A stretch of DNA of 64,000 nt, taken from Anaerolineales bacterium UBA2395 (lineage in GTDB: Bacteria; Chloroflexota; Anaerolineae; Anaerolineales; Villigracilaceae). Below, piece after piece: positions 1 to 8,425 of this stretch. The first letter of the stretch is position 1, and every line of letters begins with the position of its first letter. The position numbers and the translations under genes were made by a program. The DNA lies in assembly GCA_002343775.1 (NCBI GenBank), contig DDSH01000007.1, positions 277,603 to 341,602 of the forward strand, written 5' to 3'. The notes under the pieces are model-generated. The model saw nothing but the letters and a program-made list of their open reading frames with translations. It searched no databases and was not told the origin of the DNA.

Positions 1-1802
1 TGAACAAAGCCCAATCCATCCTGCCGAACAGCCCCGAAGTGCGACAGGCGCTAACCGCCTTAAAAATGGGACACCTGCTCCCCAAACCGATCCGTGGAAA
101 AGGCGGGACGGGACCCATCCGCATGGCGCAGGTCAAACAACTACAAGAGCCGAGCACATCGCGAACCGCTTCAGGGCTGGACCCGGTAGCGGAAGCCCGC
201 CAAAAGGCATTGACCCAGCTGGCAGAGATGCTCTTCGAATACTCCGACGACAGCCCCGCCGCACAGGAACGACGCGGGCTGGCTGCCATTGTCAAAGGCA
301 CAGGCGCAGTCTCTCTGCAGCAAGCCGAACAGACGAAGGTCATCCTGCACCTCGGTCAAGCCATTGATGCGCAATCGAAAGGCAACGACGCGCAGGCAGC
401 CGAGGAAATGGATGCGGCACAGGAAGCCGGCTTCACCCATCCTGCCCTGTATTTTAATTTGGGCTTTCTGCGGTACAAAGGCGAGCGGTACGAGAGCGCC
501 ATGCGCGTCCTGCAGAACGCCGTCAAGCACAACGATTACGCACTTGCCACCCGCCTGATGCTCGGCAAGATGCTCGTCAAGAAAACCAGCTACCTGGAAG
601 CCGCCACCGAGTATATCGAAGCCTTGAAACTGTCAGACGCCACCACCGTCCCATCGGAACTGGCAGACGACATCCGCCAGCAGTACGAACCCATCATCGA
701 GAATTATCAAAAGCAGACCGACGAAGATGCCCTGCGGAAAGTCTGCAGCAACGTAGAAGGGCTGCTCATGCGCCCCGATTGGCGCGAACAGCTGAAGAAA
801 ATGCGCGAACAATTGCCCAAGCAGGAGGGCAGCATCCCCGCCCCGCTGGCGGAGGTTATCCTTCAGGCGCAATCCAGTTCGGTGTTGGAATCCATGAATC
901 GCATCAACCAGCTGGCACGCATGGGCAGCCTGCGCTCTGCAATGGATGAAGCCTATGATGCAGTCCAACAAGCGCCCACCTACCTGCCGCTGCACACGCT
1001 GATGGGTGACCTGCTCGCACAGGACGGGCGCATGCCGGAAGCCATCACAAAATACAGCGTGGTGGCGCATTCCTACAGCGTGCGTGGGGAAGTGTTGCAA
1101 GCGACCAAATTGCTGCGCCGCATCATCAACATCTCGCCGATGGATCTTGGCGCGCGCAACCGGCTGATCGACCAGCTTGTGGCGCGCGGTCAGGTGGATG
1201 ACGCCATCAATGAGTATCTCGAAATGGCAGCCATTTACTACCGCCTCGCCGAGTTGGACATGGCGCGCAAAACCTATACCAACGCCCTGCGCGTCGTCCA
1301 GCAGGGAAATGCCAGCCGCGATTGGAACTCCCACATTCTGCAGCGCATGGCAGACATCGATATGCAGCGCCTCGATTGGAAGCAAGCCTTGCGCGTCTAT
1401 GAACAATTGCGCACCCTTGCGCCCGATGACGACGCCGCCCGCAAGCAGATCATCGAATTGAATCTGCGCATGGGGCAGCCGGACAAGGCATTGAACGAAC
1501 TCGAAAGCTACATCACACATCTGGAAAGCCAGAATAAGATCGAACCGGCGCTCAACTTCCTCGATGAGTTGGTCCGCGAACATCCCGACCAGCCCATGCT
1601 CAAGCGTCCGCACGCAGCGTTGCTGCATCGCACCGGTCGCACCGCCGAAGCGGTTTCGCTGCTCGATACGCTGGGCGAAATTCTGCTGCAAAGCGGAGAC
1701 CGTCAGGGCGCGATGGATGTCATCAACCAGATCGTGTTAATGAATCCGCCCAATGCGGAGGATTACCGCTCATTGTTGAATCAGATGCGGAGCAGGTCCT
1801 GA
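1..1802 (+). CDS. TPR repeat protein, 5' end outside the window
   Basis: The reading frame is open from base 3, so the true start lies upstream; the GTG at 39 is only the first possible in-window start. About 600 residues are visible, almost all helical, with tetratricopeptide-like repeats (for example ALYFNLGFLRYKGERYESAM near residue 150 and further pairs through the C-terminal half). No signal peptide, membrane segment or catalytic domain is seen in the visible part. TPR arrays are protein-protein interaction scaffolds; the partner cannot be deduced. An intrinsic terminator follows at once, so this is the last gene of its unit. Confidence 0.85.
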   Translation, partial: NKAQSILPNSPEVRQALTALKMGHLLPKPIRGKGGTGPIRMAQVKQLQEPSTSRTASGLDPVAEARQKALTQLAEMLFEYSDDSPAAQERRGLAAIVKGTGAVSLQQAEQTKVILHLGQAIDAQSKGNDAQAAEEMDAAQEAGFTHPALYFNLGFLRYKGERYESAMRVLQNAVKHNDYALATRLMLGKMLVKKTSYLEAATEYIEALKLSDATTVPSELADDIRQQYEPIIENYQKQTDEDALRKVCSNVEGLLMRPDWREQLKKMREQLPKQEGSIPAPLAEVILQAQSSSVLESMNRINQLARMGSLRSAMDEAYDAVQQAPTYLPLHTLMGDLLAQDGRMPEAITKYSVVAHSYSVRGEVLQATKLLRRIINISPMDLGARNRLIDQLVARGQVDDAINEYLEMAAIYYRLAELDMARKTYTNALRVVQQGNASRDWNSHILQRMADIDMQRLDWKQALRVYEQLRTLAPDDDAARKQIIELNLRMGQPDKALNELESYITHLESQNKIEPALNFLDELVREHPDQPMLKRPHAALLHRTGRTAEAVSLLDTLGEILLQSGDRQGAMDVINQIVLMNPPNAEDYRSLLNQMRSRS

Positions 1803-1810
1803 AGCGAAAC

Positions 1811-1835
1811 GCCCATCCACGCGATGGGCTTTTTT
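1811..1835 (+). terminator. Rho-independent terminator after the TPR gene
   Basis: Arms GCCCATC (1811-1817) and GATGGGC (1823-1829) with a five-base loop are followed by six T. It sits 9 bp after the TGA of the TPR gene. Confidence 0.85.
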
Positions 1836-1919
1836 ATTGCCGCACAAGCCCAGGCCGCGCATTCCAAAATCCCTTTTCAAGATCGTGACAAAATTTCTAA
1901 CAGCGGGTTAACTTCATCG

Positions 1920-1950
1920 TGCTATAATGCCGCCACCCTAATTTGGAGAA
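1920..1950 (+). promoter_or_regulatory. Extended -10 promoter and RBS of heme A synthase
   Basis: TGcTATAAT (1920-1928) is a perfect -10 hexamer with the extended TG motif; no good -35 is visible at 17 bp, as is usual for extended -10 promoters. TTTGGAGAA (1942-1950) is the ribosome binding site for the ATG at 1956 and rules out the longer upstream frame. Confidence 0.7.
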
Positions 1951-1955
1951 ACAAA

Positions 1956-3032
1956 ATGCCAAGAACTCAAAGTAGCGCCGTCATGAAGTGGCTGTTCGTG
2001 TTTGCCGCAGTGGTGGCTTTTCTGGTCGTCTTTGGCGGCTTCACCCGCCTCACCCGTTCGGGCTTGTCCATCGTAGAGTGGAATCCCATCAACGGTACGG
2101 TGCCGCCGATGGGAAACCATCAATGGGAGGCGGAATTTGCCAAGTACCAGCAAACTCCCGAATATATTCTCATTAACAAGGGCATGACGCTGACGGAATA
2201 CAAATACATCTTCTTTGTCGAGTGGTTTCACCGTCTGGTTGCCCGCCTTGCAGGGCTTTTTTACGCCATCCCGGTCTTTTACTTCCTGTTCAAAAAGACC
2301 ATTCCCTTCAAGGAGTTTGGCATCTATTTTGTAATGGGGATGCTATTCATTGGGCAGGCATTCATGGGCTGGTTCATGGTCGCCAGTGGATTGGTCGACC
2401 GCCCTTCAGTGAGTCATTTCCGCCTCACGGCTCACCTGATGCTTGCTCTGATTCTCTTCAGCCTCGCCTTGTGGACGGCATTTGGGCACAAGTACGGGTT
2501 TCACGATTCAGGCAAGGCACGCTGGTCGCTGCCGTCGAAATTGGCGCTTGGGTCAACGGTCGTCCTGCTCATCCAGATCATCTACGGCGGCATGACAGCG
2601 GGGCTCAAGGCGGGTCATGTCTCCTCCACCTGGCCCCTCATGCTCGGGAAATGGATTCCGCCCAATCTCTTCAATTCGTGGGTCGCCCTTTTTGAATCCC
2701 CACAAACGATTGTGTTCATTCACCGTTGGTTTGCATGGTTGGGAATCATTCTCGTGCCGGTGGTGTATTATCTCGTCAAGAAACAGAACTACCCCGCAGA
2801 CATCGTCAACGGGCTCAAATGGCTGACCGGGGTGGTCGCTTTGCAGATCGCGCTCGGTGTATTGACCGTACTTTCCTTTGTGAACATTGTCATCGCCCTG
2901 ATCCATCAGGCAAATGCCATTCTGCTGCTCGGGCTGGCGGTGTACTTCATCCATCGCTTCCGCGCCCTGGACCGAAAAATGGTAACGGAGATGGAAAACA
3001 TCCCTGTGCAAGGGAATTTGGCGACAAAATAA
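1956..3032 (+). CDS. ctaA: Heme A synthase, COX15/CtaA family
   Basis: Converts heme O to heme A in the cytoplasmic membrane for aa3-type terminal oxidases. The 358-residue protein has about eight hydrophobic segments and the four family histidines in context: EWFHR, SHFRLTAH, FIHRWFAW and LIHQAN. The motif NKGMTLTEYKYIFFVEWFHR and the overall length match the COX15 (proteobacterial/mitochondrial) branch better than the shorter Bacillus CtaA type. The open frame reaches back to 1824, but that part runs through the preceding terminator and promoter; the RBS at 1942 supports the ATG at 1956. It is monocistronic, ending in a shared bidirectional terminator. Heme O synthase and oxidase genes are not in the window. 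Confidence 0.93.
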   Translation: MPRTQSSAVMKWLFVFAAVVAFLVVFGGFTRLTRSGLSIVEWNPINGTVPPMGNHQWEAEFAKYQQTPEYILINKGMTLTEYKYIFFVEWFHRLVARLAGLFYAIPVFYFLFKKTIPFKEFGIYFVMGMLFIGQAFMGWFMVASGLVDRPSVSHFRLTAHLMLALILFSLALWTAFGHKYGFHDSGKARWSLPSKLALGSTVVLLIQIIYGGMTAGLKAGHVSSTWPLMLGKWIPPNLFNSWVALFESPQTIVFIHRWFAWLGIILVPVVYYLVKKQNYPADIVNGLKWLTGVVALQIALGVLTVLSFVNIVIALIHQANAILLLGLAVYFIHRFRALDRKMVTEMENIPVQGNLATK

Positions 3033-3052
3033 TTTTCCCGCTTCAGGTTTTC

Positions 3053-3084
3053 AAAACTTCACTCTGCAACTCGAGTGAAGTTTT
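3053..3084. terminator. Bidirectional terminator between convergent genes
   Basis: AAAACTTCACTC (3053-3064) and GAGTGAAGTTTT (3073-3084) form a perfect 12-bp stem with an 8-base loop. The A/T ends give a U-tract in both directions, serving ctaA (+) and the ABC operon (-). The last base pairs overlap the 3' end of the small membrane protein gene. Confidence 0.85.
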
Positions 3085-3280
3085 ATTTTTGCGTTTTGGA
3101 ATACATCGTGAACCCGACCATCCCCAGAGCCAGCCCCAACGTGGAGATTCCCCACGAGAAAAAGTTCAGGAAATAGGTCGATTCGATGACTTTGATGACC
3201 ATCAGGAACGGAATCAGAATACCACCAACCAGCATCATGATTACGCCAAACCGAAGCAAAAAAAGATGAGATTTCATCAT
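3083..3280 (-). CDS. Small two-helix membrane protein
   Basis: A 65-residue protein starting MMKSHLFLLRF with two predicted membrane helices (about residues 8-30 and 38-60) and a short polar tail. Its ATG at 3280 overlaps the TGA of the upstream ATPase gene as ATGA, and GGAGG sits seven bases upstream, so translation is probably coupled to the transporter operon. The longer frame starting at 3304 lacks this RBS. It is the last gene before the terminator. No family is recognised; an accessory role for the transporter is only a guess from position. Confidence 0.65.
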   Translation of the reverse strand: MMKSHLFLLRFGVIMMLVGGILIPFLMVIKVIESTYFLNFFSWGISTLGLALGMVGFTMYSKTQK

Positions 3281-4287
3281 GGTTCCTCCACATGAAACAA
3301 CCAACAGGCAACAACATGCCCAGGTTCAGGCTCAAAATCGAGTGGCTCCTGCTCGTCACACAAACCAGCAATGGCTTTCGTGCAGCGCGGATGGAAGCGG
3401 CAACCCTTCGGCGGGTTGACCAGGCTGGGCGGCTCGCCGGGTGGAACTTCCTTGAATTCCTCGGCGTTGCCCGCATCCGGGTCGGATGTGGCAGCCAGCA
3501 GGGCAAGCGTATATGGATGCAATGGATTTGAAAGCAGGCGGCGGGTGGGCGCTTTCTCCACCAAATTCCCCGCATACATCACGAAGATCCGCTCGGAGAA
3601 ATATTTTACGGTTGAAAGATCGTGCGTAATGTAAATCACGGAGAGGCGGTGTTTCTCCTGAAGGCTTCTCAGCAGTTTCAAAATCTCGACCCGCACCGAA
3701 GCATCCAGCATAGACACAGGTTCATCCGCCACGATCATCTTTGGTTCGAGGATCATTGCCCGGGCGATGACGACGCGCTGCTGTTGTCCACCGCTCAGCA
3801 TGTGCGGGAACTTGTGCAGGAAATCCTCCACAGGGTGAAGTTTTACCTCGGTCATCGTTTTGTGAATGCGTTCCAGCCGTTCCCGTCTGTCCTTCACACC
3901 GCTGATCAGCAGCGGTTCCTCCAAAATTTGCTGTACGCTCATGAAAGGCGGTAGCGCGCCGTATGGGTCCTGCTGGACGTAACCAATATCGAAGCGATAG
4001 TTCCGCAGATCTTCGCTGCCGAGTTTGGAAAGATTCCTGCCCTCGAAGACAAGTTCGCCGCGCGTCGGGATGTTGATCCCCAGAATCGTTTTCATCAGAC
4101 TGGACTTGCCGCATCCGCTCTCCCCGACAACTGCCACTGTTTCCCCTTGAGCCATCTCAAAGCTGACGCCGTCCACGGCTTTGACATAGCCCATGTGACT
4201 GAAGCCGAAGCGGCGCAATTCGTACCACACATGCAGATCGCGGATCGAGAGCAGGACTTCGCGTTGTTCCTGTATTTTTGGTGACAT
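3277..4287 (-). CDS. Oligopeptide-type ABC transporter ATPase (OppF/DppF-like)
   Basis: Cytoplasmic ATPase subunit of the peptide-type importer encoded upstream. Walker A GESGCGKSS, Q-loop YVQQDPYG, signature LSGGQQQR and Walker B MIVADEPVS are all present. The C-terminal oligopeptide/dipeptide cassette GEPPSLVNPPKGCRFHPRC carries cysteines typical of Opp/Dpp ATPases. The start is not certain: ATG 4287 follows AGAGG with 8-nt spacing, while ATG 4323 forms an ATGA overlap with the DinB gene stop and adds 12 residues. Together with the ATPase at 4921-5886 it would form the heterodimeric motor. The substrate is unknown. Confidence 0.92.
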   Translation of the reverse strand: MSPKIQEQREVLLSIRDLHVWYELRRFGFSHMGYVKAVDGVSFEMAQGETVAVVGESGCGKSSLMKTILGINIPTRGELVFEGRNLSKLGSEDLRNYRFDIGYVQQDPYGALPPFMSVQQILEEPLLISGVKDRRERLERIHKTMTEVKLHPVEDFLHKFPHMLSGGQQQRVVIARAMILEPKMIVADEPVSMLDASVRVEILKLLRSLQEKHRLSVIYITHDLSTVKYFSERIFVMYAGNLVEKAPTRRLLSNPLHPYTLALLAATSDPDAGNAEEFKEVPPGEPPSLVNPPKGCRFHPRCTKAIAGLCDEQEPLDFEPEPGHVVACWLFHVEEP

Positions 4288-4319
4288 TCTGATTGCCTCT
4301 TTTACTTCGGTAGTGTGGA

Positions 4320-4904
4320 TCATACCTGCCGTTTTTCCGTGGCGGAACCAAAGCCTGTCTGCAAGCCCTTCAGACATTCCATCATGCCGAGGTGACGACA
4401 ATCGTGGGATAAAAAGACCAGTAGATTCAAGCGGATGTTTTGCAACTTCCGCGACATCTCTTCGTCCACTTCTTCGAAGGTGGGGTATCGCTCGTCCAGC
4501 ATCTGCACAAAAACCTCGATCGCTTCATACGAACGCCGCAAATAATCGATCAATTCATCCTTGGGCGGAATGGGCAAAGTGGCGGCGAGTTCATCACTTA
4601 AACCTGTTCCGACCGTGGCGTTCAGGTCAACAGGAAAGCCCCACTTTTGGGCGAGTTTTTCCCTAGCCCAGATCTCACTCGGCTCGCCAAAATCAGCGCC
4701 GAGTTGCGGGGTACGTTCCAGAATGATGGCTTTAAGAAAATCCGACTCGCGCGCCAGATGCCACAGGTGAAACCCGATGGATGTGCTGTATCCGCGCGGT
4801 CTCCAATGTAATTGGTCTTCATCGAGTTCGCGGGCAAATTCGAGCACGACCCGATGAATATCCTTAAAAAAATAAAGTACGTCATACAAGGCATTGGTAG
4901 GCAT
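4320..4904 (-). CDS. DinB-like four-helix protein
   Basis: A 194-residue protein of the DinB/YfiT metal-binding superfamily. Family marks are HLWHLARESDF near residue 46-56 (second-helix histidine) and the C-terminal HDCRHLGMMECL, which together supply the three-histidine metal site. Members include thiol transferases and many proteins without known activity; none can be assigned here. It is embedded in the ABC operon: 16 bp after the upstream ATPase gene and touching the downstream ATPase gene. This position, splitting the two ATPase genes, is unusual and suggests a linked substrate or a later insertion. Confidence 0.75.
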   Translation of the reverse strand: MPTNALYDVLYFFKDIHRVVLEFARELDEDQLHWRPRGYSTSIGFHLWHLARESDFLKAIILERTPQLGADFGEPSEIWAREKLAQKWGFPVDLNATVGTGLSDELAATLPIPPKDELIDYLRRSYEAIEVFVQMLDERYPTFEEVDEEMSRKLQNIRLNLLVFLSHDCRHLGMMECLKGLQTGFGSATEKRQV

Positions 4905-4920
4905 TGGTTATCCCATTGTG

Positions 4921-5886
4921 TTAGTTGTGCAGCCAGCACTTGACCTTGCGATTACCTTTTCGAATAACGGGCGGCTCCTGGCTGCATTTCTCGAATCGGA
5001 ACGGGCAGCGTGCCGCGAAACGGCAACCTCGCGGTGGGTTCATCAAGCTGGGAGGCTGCCCATTGATGAAAATCGGGTCTGAGTCGCTGCGGAGCCGCGG
5101 AACACTCGCCATGAGCATTTGCGAGTACGGATGCAGTGGCGCGGGGAAGAAATCCCGCGCATCGCCCGTCTCCACGATCTGACCGGCATACATGATGGCG
5201 ACCTCATCTGCAAGCTCACTGGAAGTGGCGATGTCGTGCGTGATCAAAATGAACGAAGTCCCCAGCTCGTGCTTGATGCGTTTGAGCACATTCATGATGT
5301 TTGCCTGAGTCAACAGATCCAGCGCGGACGTAGGCTCATCCAACACGATCAAATTCGGCGAAGTAACCAGCGCCATCGCCAGTGCCACACGCTGGCGCAT
5401 CCCGCCGCTCAACTCAAACGGATAACGCTCTACAAAATCGAGCGGCACACCCACATGCTGGAGCATTTTAAAAACCAAACCAAGCGCTTCGGTTTTGCCC
5501 AGCCCCAAATGCAGCACAGCCGGTTCAGCGACCTGCTCCCCCACTTTTAGCACAGGGTTCAATGAGTTCATCGCCGCCTGTGGCACCAGCGACATGCCCA
5601 CCCAGCGCACATTCTGACGGTATTCCTCCTCGGTCAGTTCCATCACATCCATGCCCTGCAAAAAGACTTTGCCGGAATATTTATCTACATTTCGTGGAAG
5701 AAGTCGTAAAAGGGCTTTGGAGAGTGAGGTCTTCCCGCAGCCTGACTCGCCAAGGATGACCACGGCGCGATTCGTACCCAGTTCAAAATCCACACCATCC
5801 ACTGCCTGGACAACCCCTTTGGTGGTTTTAAAATGCAAAACCAGGTTTTCGATCTTCAGCAACTCCTGAGTGGCGACCAGACTCAT
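4921..5886 (-). CDS. Oligopeptide-type ABC transporter ATPase (OppD/DppD-like)
   Basis: A 321-residue nucleotide-binding subunit with Walker A GESGCGKTS, signature LSGGMRQR, Walker B LIVLDEPTSALD and H-loop ITHD. The C-terminal GQPPSLMNPPRGCRFAARC cassette with further cysteines is the Opp/Dpp-type iron-sulfur/peptide-transport extension. Its ATG overlaps the upstream permease gene by 4 bp (ATGA), showing tight coupling. It should pair with the OppF-like ATPase despite the DinB gene between them. Confidence 0.93.
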   Translation of the reverse strand: MSLVATQELLKIENLVLHFKTTKGVVQAVDGVDFELGTNRAVVILGESGCGKTSLSKALLRLLPRNVDKYSGKVFLQGMDVMELTEEEYRQNVRWVGMSLVPQAAMNSLNPVLKVGEQVAEPAVLHLGLGKTEALGLVFKMLQHVGVPLDFVERYPFELSGGMRQRVALAMALVTSPNLIVLDEPTSALDLLTQANIMNVLKRIKHELGTSFILITHDIATSSELADEVAIMYAGQIVETGDARDFFPAPLHPYSQMLMASVPRLRSDSDPIFINGQPPSLMNPPRGCRFAARCPFRFEKCSQEPPVIRKGNRKVKCWLHN

Positions 5887-7220
5887 ACATCCCTCAGGCG
5901 CGGGTTGAAGATGCGATCCAGAGCGAATCCCAATACAGCAAAAGCAAGACCGGTCAACATCAACAGGAAGGCGGGTTCCAACACCCAGTAGTAATAACCT
6001 TTATACAAAGCGCCATTCGATTGAGCATCCTGAATGATCTTGCCCCATGTCGGCAGGACAGGGTCACCCAAGCCGATGACCGCCAGTGACGCCTCAAGGA
6101 AGACGAACGCCGGGACTGCCTGCACCAAACTTGGAATCAGTAATGGGATCATACGCGGAATAAGATACTTGAAGATGATGCGTCCATTGCTCGCGCCGTA
6201 CGCCCGCGCCGCTTCGATATACATGGATTCCTTGACTTGCAGAAAGATGGCGCGATACCCCAAGATCGCACCGGTAAAGATGCTCAACAAAATTGTCGCC
6301 GTCAAAATGACCCAAATGCTGCGGGAGTAGAAGGTCCCGATCATGATGAGCAGCGCAAAGAACGGCAGGACAAGGTTAACCTCGGTGATGCGTTGGATCA
6401 ACTCATCCACCCAGCCTGCGTACCATGTTCCCACCGCTGCAATGATCATGGTCAGCATCGTTGTTCCGATGGCAGCCATCAAGCCGAACGCCAGCGCAAC
6501 GGGAGCCCCCCACAACAAAGGCAGGGTCAGATCGCGGCGGGCGTGATCTGTGCCAGCCAAGCCAAAAACCTGACCATGAAGGACGAATTCGGCATCCATG
6601 CCGGCATCCGGTTCGAAAGTCGTACCGATCACGATGAGCTTGTAGGTACCCTTCAGGATGGTCTCGGTTTCCGGGTCTGAGAAGAGGGCCGGGATGACCT
6701 CTTCCGTCCGCAGTTTGAGGCGCAGTTTTTCATCCTGCGAGAAGCGATAGGTGTACTTATCCGCGATAACAAAGTTCGCAATGCGGATGGTGCGCTCGTC
6801 GGGCGTGATCAATTCAATCGAAACGAACGGTTGTTTTTCCGTGAACGTGGATTTCAAATACAGGATCATGTCTTGCGGGTACACATCGTAATTGAAATCG
6901 AATTCATGGACCATTTCGTAGGTTATTGCGTCGTTCTTGCCGGGCGTGGCGGTCTTGGTCATTTCGCCATCCGCCGTATCCACCGCAAAGGACTCGGAGT
7001 ATTTTTTGCTCGAAAACAAATTGACCCAGGCAGGCTGTGCGAACTTGGGATTTTGATACCAAACCTCCTCGCCGCCGCGCCACAAACGGATCGCTTCGGG
7101 ATAGGGGATGGTAATCATCGTATAGATCGAAACCGCCACCAGGATCAGGATCGCGAATACCCCCACGATCGCAGATGGATACATCAGAAGTTTCTTGAAA
7201 GACGCTCTCAAATTGTCCAT
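5883..7220 (-). CDS. Peptide ABC transporter permease (DppC-like) with extracytoplasmic insertion
   Basis: The C-terminal 230 residues are a standard BPD-type permease with the EAA loop EAARAYGASNGRIIFKYLIP that contacts the ATPases. The protein is 445 residues, against about 300 for DppC/OppC. The excess is a polar domain of roughly 185 residues (about 33-215) between the first membrane helix and the core, which must lie outside the membrane. It contains repeated beta-like stretches and LHGQVFGLAGTDHARRDL, the usual DppC lead-in to the core. The insertion may dock the unusual binding lipoprotein. It starts 4 bp after the partner permease gene. Confidence 0.92.
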   Translation of the reverse strand: MDNLRASFKKLLMYPSAIVGVFAILILVAVSIYTMITIPYPEAIRLWRGGEEVWYQNPKFAQPAWVNLFSSKKYSESFAVDTADGEMTKTATPGKNDAITYEMVHEFDFNYDVYPQDMILYLKSTFTEKQPFVSIELITPDERTIRIANFVIADKYTYRFSQDEKLRLKLRTEEVIPALFSDPETETILKGTYKLIVIGTTFEPDAGMDAEFVLHGQVFGLAGTDHARRDLTLPLLWGAPVALAFGLMAAIGTTMLTMIIAAVGTWYAGWVDELIQRITEVNLVLPFFALLIMIGTFYSRSIWVILTATILLSIFTGAILGYRAIFLQVKESMYIEAARAYGASNGRIIFKYLIPRMIPLLIPSLVQAVPAFVFLEASLAVIGLGDPVLPTWGKIIQDAQSNGALYKGYYYWVLEPAFLLMLTGLAFAVLGFALDRIFNPRLRDV

Positions 7221-7224
7221 GGCA

Positions 7225-8349
7225 TTACTCGCCTATTTTCACTCTGGGATCAACCAACGCGTATACAAAATTCAGCAGGAAGACGGTCATTGCCAGCAGA
7301 TAGGCATAAATAACCGTCGAGCCGACAATGATGGGCGTATCGTACAAACCGATGGCTTGGAAGAGCGTGCGTCCCAAGCCGGGCCACAGGAAGACCGTTT
7401 CAGTGAACAAAGCACCGGTCCATAAACTGATGAGCAGCAACGAAAAATTCGTGATGATGTTCGGCAGCGTGGGACGCAAAATATAACGACGCTCAATGTC
7501 CCTAGATTGCAATCCCTTGGCACGCGCCATGTCCACATAGTCTTCACTTGAATAAATGAGGAAGAACGTACGATAGTTGTACACACTCAGGAAGAAGGAA
7601 CTGATGATCAATGAAAAGCCGGGCAGCGCCAGGTGCTTTATGACGCTGATGGCGTAATCAAAGCGATTGGCAGGCGGCGGTGAATCCACCATGCCGCCAA
7701 ATGGCAGAATCTTCAAGCTGGAGGCAAAGATCAAGATCAGGAAAATTCCATAGAACCACGGCGGCACAGCAGAAGACGGGGAAAGCGCAATGATCAGCTT
7801 GTCCCAAAAACTGCCATAATGCCGTGAGAGATTGAGCGCAATAAACACGCTCGAAAAGAAAAGGAACAATTGCGAGGTGCCCATCAATAACAGCGTGGCG
7901 GGCAGGCGTTCGAGCAGGATCAGACGCACCTGTTTCGAGCCGGAGTCGCTCGTCAGGCTGATGGCACGCCCAAGGTCCAATTGAAGCGCATTTGCCAGAT
8001 AGCGGAAGTTGCGTATGGCAATGGGCGTATCCAACCCGCGGCGCTTTTCCTCCAGCACAATGCGTTCTTCGATCAACTGCCGGCGGATCTCCGGGTCCAT
8101 CTGCTGATAGGTTGGGTTCCCGGCTACCGACTGCGTCACACTGTCGCGGATCTGCCCACGGATGATCTGATCGACAAAGCCACCCATGTTGGCGATCAGG
8201 ATGGTGAGATACACGCCGATAACCACCGTGGTGAACAACGTCAATAAGCGCACCGTCACATAACGCGCCATCCGCACGAATGCACTATTCATAAAATGTT
8301 TCTTTACAACAAACTCTTCCGAAGAGACCTGGGTGGTAACAGACATCAT
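7225..8349 (-). CDS. Peptide ABC transporter permease (DppB-like)
   Basis: A 374-residue inner-membrane permease with six core helices and the EAA-type loop DMARAKGLQSRDIERRYILRPTLPN. After the first helix an extracytoplasmic loop of about 100 residues contains a charged helical stretch (QMDPEIRRQLIEERIVLEEK), longer than in typical DppB. Two adjacent ATGs (8349 and 8346) are possible starts. It follows the binding-protein gene after a strong hairpin that may reduce read-through into the permease and ATPase genes. Confidence 0.9.
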   Translation of the reverse strand: MMSVTTQVSSEEFVVKKHFMNSAFVRMARYVTVRLLTLFTTVVIGVYLTILIANMGGFVDQIIRGQIRDSVTQSVAGNPTYQQMDPEIRRQLIEERIVLEEKRRGLDTPIAIRNFRYLANALQLDLGRAISLTSDSGSKQVRLILLERLPATLLLMGTSQLFLFFSSVFIALNLSRHYGSFWDKLIIALSPSSAVPPWFYGIFLILIFASSLKILPFGGMVDSPPPANRFDYAISVIKHLALPGFSLIISSFFLSVYNYRTFFLIYSSEDYVDMARAKGLQSRDIERRYILRPTLPNIITNFSLLLISLWTGALFTETVFLWPGLGRTLFQAIGLYDTPIIVGSTVIYAYLLAMTVFLLNFVYALVDPRVKIGE

Positions 8350-8367
8350 GACCTCACAATCGAATGG

Positions 8368-8401
8368 TCTCAGGGCGAGGGTTGGCTACCTCGCCCTGAG
8401 A
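8368..8401 (-). promoter_or_regulatory. Strong intercistronic hairpin between binding-protein and permease genes
   Basis: A 13-bp perfect inverted repeat, arms CTCAGGGCGAGG (8369-8380) and CCTCGCCCTGAG (8389-8400) plus one flanking pair, with an 8-base loop. It has no U-tract, so it is more likely an mRNA stabiliser or partial attenuator than a full terminator. That would keep the binding protein in excess over the membrane subunits. Its GGGCGAGG/CCTCGCCC core matches the palindrome at 51260-51286, so it may also be a genomic repeat. Confidence 0.6.
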
Positions 8402-8425
8402 TTTCAAACTACCAAACGTACGGAG

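Noticed and set aside
633..1691. A 352-residue minus-strand frame
   Set aside because: Antisense shadow of the TPR gene, Cys/His-rich and without domain signals.
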